Shown in pieces: positions 26,065 to 34,932 of a DNA stretch of 64,000 nt; position 1 is the stretch's first letter, and each line of letters opens with the position of its first letter. The stretch is from Acidobacteriota bacterium. GTDB taxonomy: Bacteria; Acidobacteriota; Thermoanaerobaculia; Multivoradales; Multivoraceae. The position numbers and the translations under genes are program-made. The stretch is from contig QQVD01000042.1 in assembly GCA_003388555.1 (NCBI GenBank), positions 1-64,000 of the forward strand, given 5' to 3'. The notes under the pieces were generated by a model, which was not told the DNA's origin, ran no database searches, and was given only the letters and a program-made list of their open reading frames with translations.

Positions 26065-27170
26065 CGCCAGCCGCAGCGGTCGGTCAGCCGCAACGCCGCG
26101 GCGCCGCCGTCTCCGAGCACCGAGGCGTTCAGCGGGTCCTCGTCGAACGCTCCGAAGGCTTCGAGCTCGGGCACCGCCTCGTACCCGGCCGCCACCGGGT
26201 ACTCCCTGGTCTCCGCCACCAGCGCGCTCTGCGCCTCGGGTCCGGCGAGGAACTCGAGCAGACGCACCGCGTTGTCGCGGTTGGGAGCCCCGGCGACGAC
26301 GCCGCCGCCGGAGATGTTGACGTGGGTGCCGCGGCCGCCCTGGTTGGGGAAGACGACGCCGACCCGCGCCGCCGCGGCGCGGTCCTCCTCGCTGCCGGCG
26401 AGCATCTGGGCCAGGTAGTAGGTGTTCGACACCGCGATGTCGGCCTCGCCGGCGGCGACGGCCCGGATCTGGTCGCGGTCGCCACCCTGCGGCGGCCGCG
26501 CCAGGTTCGCCACCAGCCCGCGGCACCACTCCTCGGTCGCCTCCTCGCCGAGCGCCGCGATCAGCGAGGCGACCAGCGACTGGTTGTAGACGTTGGTCGA
26601 GCTGCGGATGGCGATCCTGCCCTTCCACCGCGGATCGGCGAGGTCCTCGTAGGTCGTGATCTCGCTCGGATCGACCCGGTCCTTCGCATAGACGATCACC
26701 CGGGCCCGCTTGGTGAGCCCGAACCACAGGCCCTCGGGATGCCGGAGCTTCTCCGGGATCCGCTCCTCGAGCACGGCCGAGCGCACCGGCTGGAAGGCGC
26801 CTGCCTGCTCGGCCTGGTGCAGCCTCCCGGCGTCGACGGTGATGAACAGGTCGGCAGGGCTGTCGGCGCCCTCGCGCGTCAGCCGCTCGAGCAGCGCCGC
26901 GGAGTCGGCCTCCAGCAGCTCCACCCGGATCCCGGTCTCGGAGGTGAAGCGCTCGTAGACCACCTCGTCGCCGTCGTAGTGACGGGCGGTGTAGAGGTTG
27001 ACGACGCCGGCTTCGTCGGTGCCGACGGTCGCGTCGGCCTCGCCGGAGCCGCCGCTGGAGTCGGGGCGGCAGGCGGTCAGGAGCAGTAGAGAGAGCGCTG
27101 GCAGCAGCGCCGTGAGCAGCGCCGGAGACAGGCCGGCGCGGCTGTGGGAGCGGTCGGGCGAACGGGTCAT
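26061..27170 (-). CDS. Ferric iron ABC transporter substrate-binding lipoprotein (FbpA-like)
   Basis: A 369-residue lipoprotein with lipobox LLLTAC near residue 33. The body matches the FbpA/FutA group: VNLYTARHYDGDEVVYERFTSETGI, ADLFITVDAGRLHQAEQAG, WFGLTKRARVIVYAKDRV, and SNTYYLAQML with the tandem tyrosines that bind ferric iron. ATG 27170 is favoured over ATG 27179 because GGAG lies nine bases upstream of the former and directly abuts the latter. It is the first gene of a three-gene operon and delivers iron to the permease. Confidence 0.9.
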   Translation of the reverse strand: MTRSPDRSHSRAGLSPALLTALLPALSLLLLTACRPDSSGGSGEADATVGTDEAGVVNLYTARHYDGDEVVYERFTSETGIRVELLEADSAALLERLTREGADSPADLFITVDAGRLHQAEQAGAFQPVRSAVLEERIPEKLRHPEGLWFGLTKRARVIVYAKDRVDPSEITTYEDLADPRWKGRIAIRSSTNVYNQSLVASLIAALGEEATEEWCRGLVANLARPPQGGDRDQIRAVAAGEADIAVSNTYYLAQMLAGSEEDRAAAARVGVVFPNQGGRGTHVNISGGGVVAGAPNRDNAVRLLEFLAGPEAQSALVAETREYPVAAGYEAVPELEAFGAFDEDPLNASVLGDGGAAALRLTDRCGWR

Positions 27171-27350
27171 CGGGGGCATCTCCTGCCTCGCTCGAGGCGT
27201 CAGTGTCGCCGCAGGGTAGACCGAAGAGACGGCTCGGGCCTTGACCCAGATCAGGCCGAGGGCAGGCGGGCGCCGATAGACTCCGGCCTGCCAGGCGGCG
27301 AGCCCACAGCCCGACGGGCCGCCGGATCGTTCCTCAGGGGAGAAGCCTCC

Positions 27351-27707
27351 GTGCCCAGAGTCGCCACCAGTTTCGGGATCTTCCTCATCGCGCTGGGAGT
27401 CGCCGGCTATCTGCTCACCGGCCGCGCCAGCGTCACCGCGCTCATCCCCGCCTTCTTCGGCGTTGGTCTCGTGGCTGCCGGCCTCGTCGGGCGCAGGGAA
27501 CAGCTGCGCAAACACGCGATGCACGCGGCGGCGGTGATCGCCCTGCTCGGCGTGCTCGGCGCCTTCGGCCGAGCGGTGCCGGCGATGCTGGGCGGCAGCC
27601 TCGGCACCGCGATCGTCATGCAGCTGATGATGGGAGCGGTGCTGCTGGTCTTCCTCATCCTCTGCGTGCGCTCGTTCCTCGACGCCCGGCGCAGCGGCGC
27701 GGTCTGA
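27351..27707 (+). CDS. Four-helix membrane protein, unknown function
   Basis: A 118-residue hydrophobic protein with four predicted transmembrane helices (starting near FGIFLIALGVAGYLL, ALIPAFFGVGLVAAGLVG, AAAVIALLGVLGAFG and MQLMMGAVLLVFLILCV). I place the start at GTG 27351, which has AGGGGAGA 9-16 bases upstream. I recognise no family beyond a generic small membrane protein. It is divergent from the iron operon and converges with the kinase at 27712, four bases away. Confidence 0.6.
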   Translation: MPRVATSFGIFLIALGVAGYLLTGRASVTALIPAFFGVGLVAAGLVGRREQLRKHAMHAAAVIALLGVLGAFGRAVPAMLGGSLGTAIVMQLMMGAVLLVFLILCVRSFLDARRSGAV

Positions 27708-27711
27708 GCCC

Positions 27712-29784
27712 TCAACGCGCCAGCGAGGAGATCCGCGACGTCTCGAGCGTCGTCGTCTCGATCCATTGCGCGCGCGCCCTCGTGGTGCGGCGCTCTTCGC
27801 CCTGGTGCAGCAGCTGGAGATCGGGCAGCGTCCAGCTCTGGTTGAGGCGCTGGCAGATCGACTGCAGCTCGGTCCGCGCCTCCGCGGCGTTCGGCCTGAG
27901 CAGCGGATCGGCCTGGATCAACCGCTCCACCAGCTGGAGCAGCTCGGGGTCGAGGTCGTCGCGCACCCGCTCGAGCGGTAGATGCTTGCCGCGCACCGTC
28001 TCGCGCAACGTCGCCGGGATGTTGACGCCGATGAAGGGCAGCCGGCCGGCGGCCGATTCGTAGAGCACCACTCCGAGTGCGAAGAGATCCGCCGCCGGCG
28101 TCGGTGGATCGCCTCGGATCACCTCCGGGGCGACGTAACCCGGAGTGCCGAACACCAGACCGTCCTGCTCCCGGGCTGCCGTGGCGAGCTGGGCGAGGCC
28201 GAAGTCGACCACCTTGACCGAGCCGTCGCGGCCCAGCAGCACGTTGGGCGACTTGATGTCACGGTGCAGCACACCGCGCTCGTGGGCCGCCTCGAGCGCC
28301 CGCGCCAGGTGCAGGCCGAGCGGCGCGACGCGCTCCTCATCGAGGGCGCCGAAGTAGTGCAGGTGCTCGAGGGTGACGCCGTCGACCAGCTCCATCGCCA
28401 GGAAGGCGCTGCCGCCGAGCTCCTCGAAGTCGTACACCGTCACAACGTTCGGGTGGTTGAGCTGCGCCACCAGGATCGCTTCGGCGAGCAGCGAGCGCAC
28501 CTTCTCGTGGTGCTCGCCGGGAGAGTCGGGCAGCGCGCCGCGATCGAGGCGCACGGTCTTGAGCGCCACCGGTCGCTCGAGCTTGGGGTCCCAGCCACGG
28601 AACACCGTTCCCATGCCGCCGCGACCGATGAGCTCGATCACCTGGTAGCGGCCGAGGAAGACCTTGCCGAGGTCCTCCGAGGCGCGCACCCGCTCCTCGA
28701 GGGCGAGGAAGCTCTCTTCGAGCTGACCGAGGATGCCGCCCGGCTGCGCCTCACCTTCGCCGCTGCCCTCCGCGCCGGCGGGGCTCGCCAGCCGACGCTG
28801 CGCGTCGAGCAGACGACGCAGCGGACGCACCACGACGCCGTAGGCGCCGCCGAGCAGCAACGAGACCAGAGCCGCGGCGAGCAGCAGCACCAGGCCGGCG
28901 CGCTGCTGCATGCGCAGCGCCGTCGCCTCAGCGGCGGCCCGCGGCTGCACCGAGAGCACCCGCAGGGAGGTGGCGCCGGCCGGTGCGTAGGCAGCCAGGA
29001 ACTCGCCACCGGAGGGGTCGGCGAAGAATCCCGAGCCGGCGACGCGCCCGGAGAGAGCGGCCTCGAGCAGGGAGGGAGGCAGGTCGCGGAGGGGGTCCGC
29101 ATCGGCGGGCCCGGCGCCAGGGGCGCCGGCGACGTGACGTCCGTCGGCGTCGATCGCGAGGAGCTGGGCGTCCGGGGCGCCGAGCAGCTCGCGTGCGGCG
29201 AGGGGCGCCGAGATCCGCTCCCGATCTCCGGCGAGGACCACGAAGCCGATGGGCTCGCGGCCGCCGCCCTGCGTCGCGATCCGGATGGGTGCACGCACGA
29301 AGACCGGGTCGCCGAACCAGATCGCCGGCCCGCCGGTCGCCGACCGGGTGCTGCCGGGCGGCTCGAGCGGCTGCCAGGTCAGCGATGGGATCGGCGCGAA
29401 GTCGACGCCCGAGTCATCGGAGCGGGTACCGACGACGAGCACGCCACCGGGATCGACGATGCCGAGCCCGTCCACCCCGAGCGGGCCCCAGTTCGCCAGG
29501 CTGTCGCGCAGCAGCTGCGTCATCGCGTCGTCGCTTGCCGCGGTCACGGCGGGATGGTCGGCCAGCGAGCGGGCGAGGGAGAGCCACGAGGCGAGCTGGC
29601 TCTCGAGCTGCTCAGCCACGGTGCGGGCGGCGAGCACGTTGGTGCGCTCGACCTGCTCGCGCATCGCGCCGCGATTCAGCGACACCAGCTGCCACGAGAC
29701 GAAGAGCAGCGGCAGCAGGGCGACCAGTGCGAGCGCCACCGCGATGCGCACCAGCGGGCTGGCGAGGAGACTGCGCAGCTTCAC
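27712..29784 (-). CDS. Sensor serine/threonine kinase with extracellular Cache-like and HAMP-like regions
   Basis: A 690-residue protein built like a sensor histidine kinase but ending in a Hanks-type kinase. The first transmembrane helix is at about 12-33; a ~260-residue extracytoplasmic sensor (dCache-like, DGLGIVDPGGVLVVGTRSD) follows. The second helix, about 295-316, leads to a HAMP-like linker (VRPLRRLLDAQRRLASP). The kinase has glycine loop IGRGGMGTVF, VALK, HRDIKSPN and DFGLAQ, with GTPGYVAPE in the activation region. All catalytic residues are present. N-terminal sensor and C-terminal Ser/Thr kinase is less common than the reverse order. It lies downstream of the CoxE-like gene on the same strand. 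Confidence 0.85.
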   Translation of the reverse strand: MKLRSLLASPLVRIAVALALVALLPLLFVSWQLVSLNRGAMREQVERTNVLAARTVAEQLESQLASWLSLARSLADHPAVTAASDDAMTQLLRDSLANWGPLGVDGLGIVDPGGVLVVGTRSDDSGVDFAPIPSLTWQPLEPPGSTRSATGGPAIWFGDPVFVRAPIRIATQGGGREPIGFVVLAGDRERISAPLAARELLGAPDAQLLAIDADGRHVAGAPGAGPADADPLRDLPPSLLEAALSGRVAGSGFFADPSGGEFLAAYAPAGATSLRVLSVQPRAAAEATALRMQQRAGLVLLLAAALVSLLLGGAYGVVVRPLRRLLDAQRRLASPAGAEGSGEGEAQPGGILGQLEESFLALEERVRASEDLGKVFLGRYQVIELIGRGGMGTVFRGWDPKLERPVALKTVRLDRGALPDSPGEHHEKVRSLLAEAILVAQLNHPNVVTVYDFEELGGSAFLAMELVDGVTLEHLHYFGALDEERVAPLGLHLARALEAAHERGVLHRDIKSPNVLLGRDGSVKVVDFGLAQLATAAREQDGLVFGTPGYVAPEVIRGDPPTPAADLFALGVVLYESAAGRLPFIGVNIPATLRETVRGKHLPLERVRDDLDPELLQLVERLIQADPLLRPNAAEARTELQSICQRLNQSWTLPDLQLLHQGEERRTTRARAQWIETTTLETSRISSLAR

Positions 29785-29884
29785 GGCTGGAGTCTAGCCA
29801 CGAGCACGGCTTCCCTGGCGCAGGGCGGCGAGGATCGGGCTCGTGGCGACCCCCACGGTCGGCGGGCCGGCCACCCCATGCCGT

Positions 29885-31087
29885 CTAGGCCGTGGCGCGG
29901 GAGGCGACGGCGGCAGACGACCGCACACCCCGGTCGGTGAGCCTCTCGAGCAGTTTGCCGAGCTGCTCGAGCGAGTGCAGGTCGTGAACCGGCAGGAAGT
30001 CGTCGACGTGCGGCAGGGCCGCCTGCATGCCGCGGGTGAGGGGCTCGTACGTCGGCGAGCCGAGCAGCGGGTTGAGCCACACCAGCCGATGGCTGAGACG
30101 GTGGAGCAGCGCGATCTCGCGCCCCAGCAGGTCGATGTCGCCGCGGTCCCAGCCGTCGGAGATGAGCAGCACCACGGCGCCGCCGGAGAGCACCCGCCGC
30201 GCCCACTCGCGGTTGAAGGTGTGCAGCGCCTCGCCGGTACGGGTGCCGCCGCCCCAGTCCTCGACCCGGCGCGTCGCCGCCCGCAGGGCATCGTCGACGT
30301 TGCTGCCGCGCAGCTCCGCAGTCAGCCGGGTCAGGCGAGTGCCGAAGGCGAACGCCTCGACCCGCGCCTGCGAACGGCGCAGGAAACGACTGTGGCTGAT
30401 CGCGTACACGAACTCGAGCAGCAGACGCGAGTAGGCCTCCATCGACCCCGAGACGTCGCACAGCAGCACCAGTGGCCGGCGCCTGCGCTTGCGCCTGCGG
30501 CGCTTCAGCTCGATGAGCTCGCCACCGTGCGCCAGGTTGCGGCGCAGGCTGCGCCGCAGGTCGAGGACCTCGCCGCGGCGGGCGGCGGTGAGGCGGCGCG
30601 AGCGCCTCGTCTCGAGATCCCAGCGCATGCGCCGCATCATCCGCCGTACCTGCTCGAGCTCCTCGGCGTCGAGCTCGGCGAAGTCCTTGTGACGCAACTG
30701 CTCGCGGTCGCTCCAGGCCGCCACGCGCTGCTCGTCCTGATCGTCGCGGGAATCCTGGCCGGGCGGCGGCGTGCTCGCCTGCAGCCCCGTCAGGGCCGCC
30801 TGCCGCCGGCGCTCCACCTGCCGCTGCACCAGCAGCCCCAGCTCGAGACCCTCCAGCTCGCGCGGGTCACGCGCCTGCCAGAACAGCTCGAAGGCGGCGT
30901 CGAACCAGTCGAGGTCCTCGCGCCGGCTCACCAGCAGCGCACTCGCCGCGCTCTTCACCTGCTGCTTGCTGCGCAGGTCGACGTGGGTCAGCGCCCGCAG
31001 CCAGTCGGAGAGCTGGTCCGGTCCCGCGTCGAGCCCGCCGACGCGGAGCAGGCGGGCGAAGAGGACTGCGTTCTGGAGGAGGGACAA
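29885..31087 (-). CDS. CoxE-like VWA domain protein
   Basis: A 400-residue protein of the VWA/CoxE family. The N-terminal region (VLFARLLRVGGLDAGPDQLSDWL ... FELFWQARDP) and the RRMMRRMRWDLETRRSRR stretch are typical. The VWA domain has MIDAS motif LLCDVSGSMEAYS, the GGGTRTG threonine and LLISDGWDRGD. CoxE works with the MoxR-type ATPase CoxD in maturing the active site of CO dehydrogenase and related molybdenum enzymes. The only visible start is TTG 31087; no ribosome-binding site precedes it because the inverted repeat of an inserted element begins five bases upstream. The insertion may have replaced the original 5' end. Confidence 0.85.
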   Translation of the reverse strand: MSLLQNAVLFARLLRVGGLDAGPDQLSDWLRALTHVDLRSKQQVKSAASALLVSRREDLDWFDAAFELFWQARDPRELEGLELGLLVQRQVERRRQAALTGLQASTPPPGQDSRDDQDEQRVAAWSDREQLRHKDFAELDAEELEQVRRMMRRMRWDLETRRSRRLTAARRGEVLDLRRSLRRNLAHGGELIELKRRRRKRRRRPLVLLCDVSGSMEAYSRLLLEFVYAISHSRFLRRSQARVEAFAFGTRLTRLTAELRGSNVDDALRAATRRVEDWGGGTRTGEALHTFNREWARRVLSGGAVVLLISDGWDRGDIDLLGREIALLHRLSHRLVWLNPLLGSPTYEPLTRGMQAALPHVDDFLPVHDLHSLEQLGKLLERLTDRGVRSSAAVASRATA

Positions 31088-31091
31088 GGGA

Positions 31092-31126
31092 GGGGTTGGG
31101 GGTCAGGGGTTAGGGGTTAGGGGATC
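31092..31126 (+). repeat. Left terminal inverted repeat, G-rich heptamers
   Basis: Units GGGGTTG, GGGGTCA, GGGGTTA, GGGGTTA, GGGGATC. Five G4 runs with three-base spacers give a strong G-quadruplex pattern on the plus strand. Confidence 0.85.
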
Positions 31127-31271
31127 GGGACCAGGGAGCAGGGACTGGGGACTGAGAAGAACAGAGAGCTGAACGGCGTCAGGGATGGAGGTCGCGCGGC
31201 GTACTAGAGAGAAAGTCGCGAGAGGTCACGCGACTCTCGAAGTGCTGGCGGGCAGGGCGAGGGAGGGCGCG

Positions 31272-31649
31272 ATGAAAGTCAGCAGCTTCAGGGACCTCGA
31301 TGTGTGGAACAGAAGTATCGATCTCCTCCCCAAGGTCTACCAGCTACTCCGGCAGCTGCCCGTCGAGGAGAGGTTCGCCCTCGCTGATCAGATCCGTCGA
31401 GCCTGCGTTTCGATCCCGGCGAACATCGCTGAAGGGCATGCTCGCCAGCATCGCAAGGAGTACGTGCAGAGTCTCTTCGTCGCCAAGGGCAGCCTGGCCG
31501 AGCTGCAGACGCTCCTCGTAGCGGGAAGGAAGCTCGACTACTTTTCTTCGGCCGACACTCGCGAGGTCGAGCTCGAAATGGAAGAGATCGCCAAGATGCT
31601 CAATGGGCTCGTTCGATCTCTGCGTCGCAGGATCTCGAGAGGTTCTTGA
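31272..31649 (+). CDS. Four-helix-bundle protein of the S23/23S rRNA intervening-sequence family
   Basis: A 125-residue helical protein. The N-terminal FRDLDVWNRSIDL, the IPANIAEGHARQHRKEY motif (about 53-69) and the LAELQTLL...KLDY segment are characteristic of S23/IVP four-helix bundles. Some relatives lie within intervening sequences of 23S rRNA genes, and the fold also occurs in the Avd protein of diversity-generating retroelements. No 23S rRNA or reverse transcriptase is next to it here. Basic residues suggest nucleic-acid binding. ATG 31272 follows GGGAGGG. Codon use is less GC-biased than the neighbours (AGA, AGG, AAA, ATC, TTT), which fits transfer. It is the only gene in a putative inverted-repeat element. 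Confidence 0.9.
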   Translation: MKVSSFRDLDVWNRSIDLLPKVYQLLRQLPVEERFALADQIRRACVSIPANIAEGHARQHRKEYVQSLFVAKGSLAELQTLLVAGRKLDYFSSADTREVELEMEEIAKMLNGLVRSLRRRISRGS

Positions 31650-31682
31650 TCCCCTGACCCCTAACCCCTGACCCCTAACCCC
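31648..31682 (-). repeat. Right terminal inverted repeat, G-rich heptamers
   Basis: Read on the minus strand: GGGGTTA, GGGGTCA, GGGGTTA, GGGGTCA, GGGGATC. It matches the left end at 33 of 35 positions and contains the TAG stop of the CoxD-like gene. Confidence 0.85.
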
Positions 31683-32595
31683 CCGCGCCAGCGGCGCGGC
31701 TGCGCTGAATCAGCCGCCGCGCCGCTTCCGAATCGATCCGCTCCAGATCGTCCTGGTACTTGAGCAGCACGCCCAGGGTGCGTTCGAGGATCTCGTCGCT
31801 GAGGGTCTCCTGGTCGAGGGCGAGGAGGGCCTGCAGCCAGTCGATGGTCTCGGCGACGCCGGGGCGCTTGAACAGCTCCTCGCTCCGCAGCTCCTGCACC
31901 AGGGCGACGGCCTCGCGGGCGAGTGTCTCGGGCGCCTCCGGCACGCGGCGCAGCACGATCTCGACCTCCTTGTCGAAGCTGGGGAAGTCGAGCCAGTGGT
32001 AGAGGCAGCGGCGCTTCAGGGCGTCGTGCACCTCGCGGGTGCGGTTCGAGGTCAGCACCACCACCGGGGGGGTCTCGGCCCGGATCGGCCCGATCTCGGG
32101 GATGGTGACCTGGTAGTCGGCGAGGATCTCGAGCAGGAAGGCCTCGAACTCCTCGTCGGCGCGGTCGATCTCGTCGATCAGGAGCACCGCTCGGCCGCCG
32201 GTTTCCGCCGGGTCGATCGCGCGCAGCAGCGGCCGCGCGATCAGGAACTCGCGCCGGAACAGATCGTCGACCGAGGCACCGTCGCCCGAGGCTCGCAAGC
32301 TGAGCAACTGACGGCCGTAGTTCCACTCGTACAGGGCCTGGGCGACGTCGAGGCCCTCGTAGCACTGCAGCCGGACCAGCGGCACCTCGAGCAGCTGCGC
32401 CAGGGCGCGCGCCACCTCGGTCTTGCCGACGCCGGGCTCGCCTTCGAGGAAGAGGGGTTTGCCGAGTCGACGCGACAGGAAGATCGCGGTGGCAAGCGCC
32501 GGGTCGGCGACGTACTGCTGGGTGCGCAGCAGCTCGCTGACGTCGGGGACTGCGCCGAACGGCTGCTGGAAGTCGAGGCTGGTCGTGGCGCTCAT
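31675..32595 (-). CDS. MoxR-family AAA+ ATPase (CoxD-like)
   Basis: A 306-residue AAA+ protein with Walker A EGEPGVGKTE, Walker B VLLIDEIDRADEEFEA, sensor 1 VLTSNRTREVHDALKRRCLYHW and a C-terminal helical lid. The insertion RLQCYEGLDVAQALYEWNY and overall length match MoxR proteins of the CoxD type, which act with a VWA partner in metal-enzyme maturation. The start is ATG 32595. Its last codons and TAG stop run into the inverted repeat of the inserted element, so its native stop and the link to the CoxE-like gene were probably altered by insertion. Confidence 0.9.
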   Translation of the reverse strand: MSATTSLDFQQPFGAVPDVSELLRTQQYVADPALATAIFLSRRLGKPLFLEGEPGVGKTEVARALAQLLEVPLVRLQCYEGLDVAQALYEWNYGRQLLSLRASGDGASVDDLFRREFLIARPLLRAIDPAETGGRAVLLIDEIDRADEEFEAFLLEILADYQVTIPEIGPIRAETPPVVVLTSNRTREVHDALKRRCLYHWLDFPSFDKEVEIVLRRVPEAPETLAREAVALVQELRSEELFKRPGVAETIDWLQALLALDQETLSDEILERTLGVLLKYQDDLERIDSEAARRLIQRSRAAGAGG

Positions 32596-32614
32596 TGCGG
32601 AAGGCGGGGCGGAG

Positions 32615-32639
32615 AGGGGTCAGGGGTCAGGGGTCAGGG
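32615..32639 (+). repeat. Third GGGGTCA heptamer tract, upstream of the MoxR gene
   Basis: Three GGGGTCA units followed by GGG, about 20 bases before the CoxD-like start. It is the same heptamer type as the element ends and in the orientation of the left end. It could be a solo end or an unrelated expansion. Confidence 0.75.
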
Positions 32640-32760
32640 AAGGAGGAGACGAGACGAACGCGGAGAGGTGTCGGGCGATGGAGAGCCTGCCGATGATCCG
32701 GCTTGCTCTCGGCGGCGATGGAGTGTTGGGTTCTGATCGCCATCGCGTGCCGACGAACGT

Positions 32761-32991
32761 TCAGAGGGTGAAGGCGGGGCCTCTCGGCGGCTGACGCGCT
32801 GCCAGGCGGGCTCGGCTGGGAGAGGGCAGGGCCGCCAGCACTCGCCGCCAGCGCTCGGCCGGGAGGTCGCGTTCGGACGCGCGGCGCAGACGTCGCAGCG
32901 TCGCGATCTCTTCGCCGCTCGCCTGGGGCAGGCCTTGGTAGAGGGTCTCGATCGCCTTGCTCTGGGTCTCGCTGCACTGCATCTCGCTCAT
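32761..32991 (-). CDS. Small helical protein coupled to a nucleotidyltransferase gene
   Basis: A 76-residue protein starting at ATG 32991, which overlaps the stop of the upstream nucleotidyltransferase gene by four bases. It has a predicted helix-rich body with TLYQGLPQASGEEIATLRRL and many arginines. I recognise no family. The tight coupling suggests a partner of the nucleotidyltransferase, either as a toxin-antitoxin style pair or as a stabilising subunit. A longer frame to 33099 is not favoured because it would overlap the partner more deeply. Confidence 0.55.
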   Translation of the reverse strand: MSEMQCSETQSKAIETLYQGLPQASGEEIATLRRLRRASERDLPAERWRRVLAALPSPSRARLAARQPPRGPAFTL

Positions 32992-33581
32992 CCTCGCGCT
33001 GCGGAATCGGGCTGCTCGGCAGAGCGATCCCCATCGCTGTCTTCTTCTTCGGAGCCGGCCTGGTTGCAGAGCTGCCTGAACAGCGCCTCCTCGCCCCACT
33101 TCTCGAAGTACGGCTGCACCGTCTCGGGGTGGACGCCTGGCAGCTCGAGCAGGCGGGCGATGTCCACCTGGTCGCCGAAGCGCCGGTCGGGATCGGAGGC
33201 GATCGCCGACAGCTTCATCGCGATCAGGTGCTCGGGGCAGGCGATCGGGGCCCGCACGGCTCCGAGCAGCGGCAGCACCCGCGTCGATCCGGCGACGGTG
33301 GCCGCGGTCTCGGCGTCGACGTACACCAGGTCGACCCGGCCCAGATCGCGGTCGGGGTGCAGGTGCGAGGAGAAGTTCTCGGAGCGGTGCACGGTCTCGT
33401 AGCCCAACGCCTCGAGCACCTCGACGATGTCGTCCTGGTGCTCGCGCTCGACCATGAGGTCGAGATCGAAGGTGGTGCGCTGGATGCCGTGGGCGACCAG
33501 CGCGAAGCCTCCGACCACGGCGACGAAGCCGTGCGGTTCGAGTCTCTCGAGCAGCGTTCTGGCGACCTGTTCGACGTCCAT
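32988..33581 (-). CDS. Nucleotidyltransferase of the AbiEii/MNT-like fold
   Basis: A 197-residue protein with the nucleotidyltransferase signature: a glycine pair VVGGFALVAHG, then TTFDLDLMVE with the two catalytic aspartates (DxD), and a third acidic position in RVDLVYVD. The motif and the IAMKLSAI segment resemble AbiEii-type and related putative toxin transferases that modify tRNA or proteins; the substrate here is unknown. The C-terminus is acidic (EEEDSDGD). It is the first gene of a two-gene unit with the small protein at 32761-32991. ATG 33581 is the first Met before the conserved region. Confidence 0.75.
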   Translation of the reverse strand: MDVEQVARTLLERLEPHGFVAVVGGFALVAHGIQRTTFDLDLMVEREHQDDIVEVLEALGYETVHRSENFSSHLHPDRDLGRVDLVYVDAETAATVAGSTRVLPLLGAVRAPIACPEHLIAMKLSAIASDPDRRFGDQVDIARLLELPGVHPETVQPYFEKWGEEALFRQLCNQAGSEEEDSDGDRSAEQPDSAARG

Positions 33582-33691
33582 GGCGATTGGAGATCCTTCC
33601 CGAACCTCCGAGCTTCTCACAAGACGGTAGGTTCGTGGCCGGAGGTCGGGGAGGGATCCTGGCCGCGTCCGGCAGCGCCAGTGCCGCCGGT

Positions 33692-34885
<1,194 letters not shown>

Positions 34886-34932
34886 ATCGATGGTTCCTTT
34901 CGTGGAGAGAACGCTGCCTTGCGGAGGAGATT

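Larger units (their letters stand above)
31092..31682. mobile_element. 591-bp putative mobile element with 35-bp inverted ends carrying an S23-type gene
   Basis: Two 35-base sequences face each other at 31092-31126 and 31648-31682. Read inward, each is four heptamers of GGGGTTA/GGGGTCA type followed by GGGGATC, and they match at 33 of 35 positions. Between them is one gene on the plus strand, opposite to the flanking genes. The flanks are a CoxD-like ATPase gene and a CoxE-like gene, normally adjacent. The ATPase stop codon TAG lies within the right end, and the CoxE-like start lies at the left end. Insertion into an operon junction is the simplest reading. No transposase is encoded, so any movement needs a host or outside enzyme. 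Confidence 0.6.

Noticed and set aside
21335-27170. LysM/FecR protein as a FecR-like regulator of the adjacent iron operon
   Set aside because: It lacks the FecR transmembrane layout and a partner FecI-type sigma gene nearby; the FecR-type fold here looks structural.
27982-29940. A 652-residue open frame antisense to the Cache/HAMP kinase
   Set aside because: No recognisable domain and strongly biased composition; the kinase motifs are on the other strand.
31272-31649. S23-type gene considered as evidence for a nearby 23S rRNA
   Set aside because: The flanks are protein-coding genes on both sides and no rRNA sequence is visible.
31272-31649. S23-type gene considered as the Avd component of a diversity-generating retroelement
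   Set aside because: No reverse transcriptase, template repeat or variable C-type lectin gene lies nearby; the intron RT fragment is 31 kb away.
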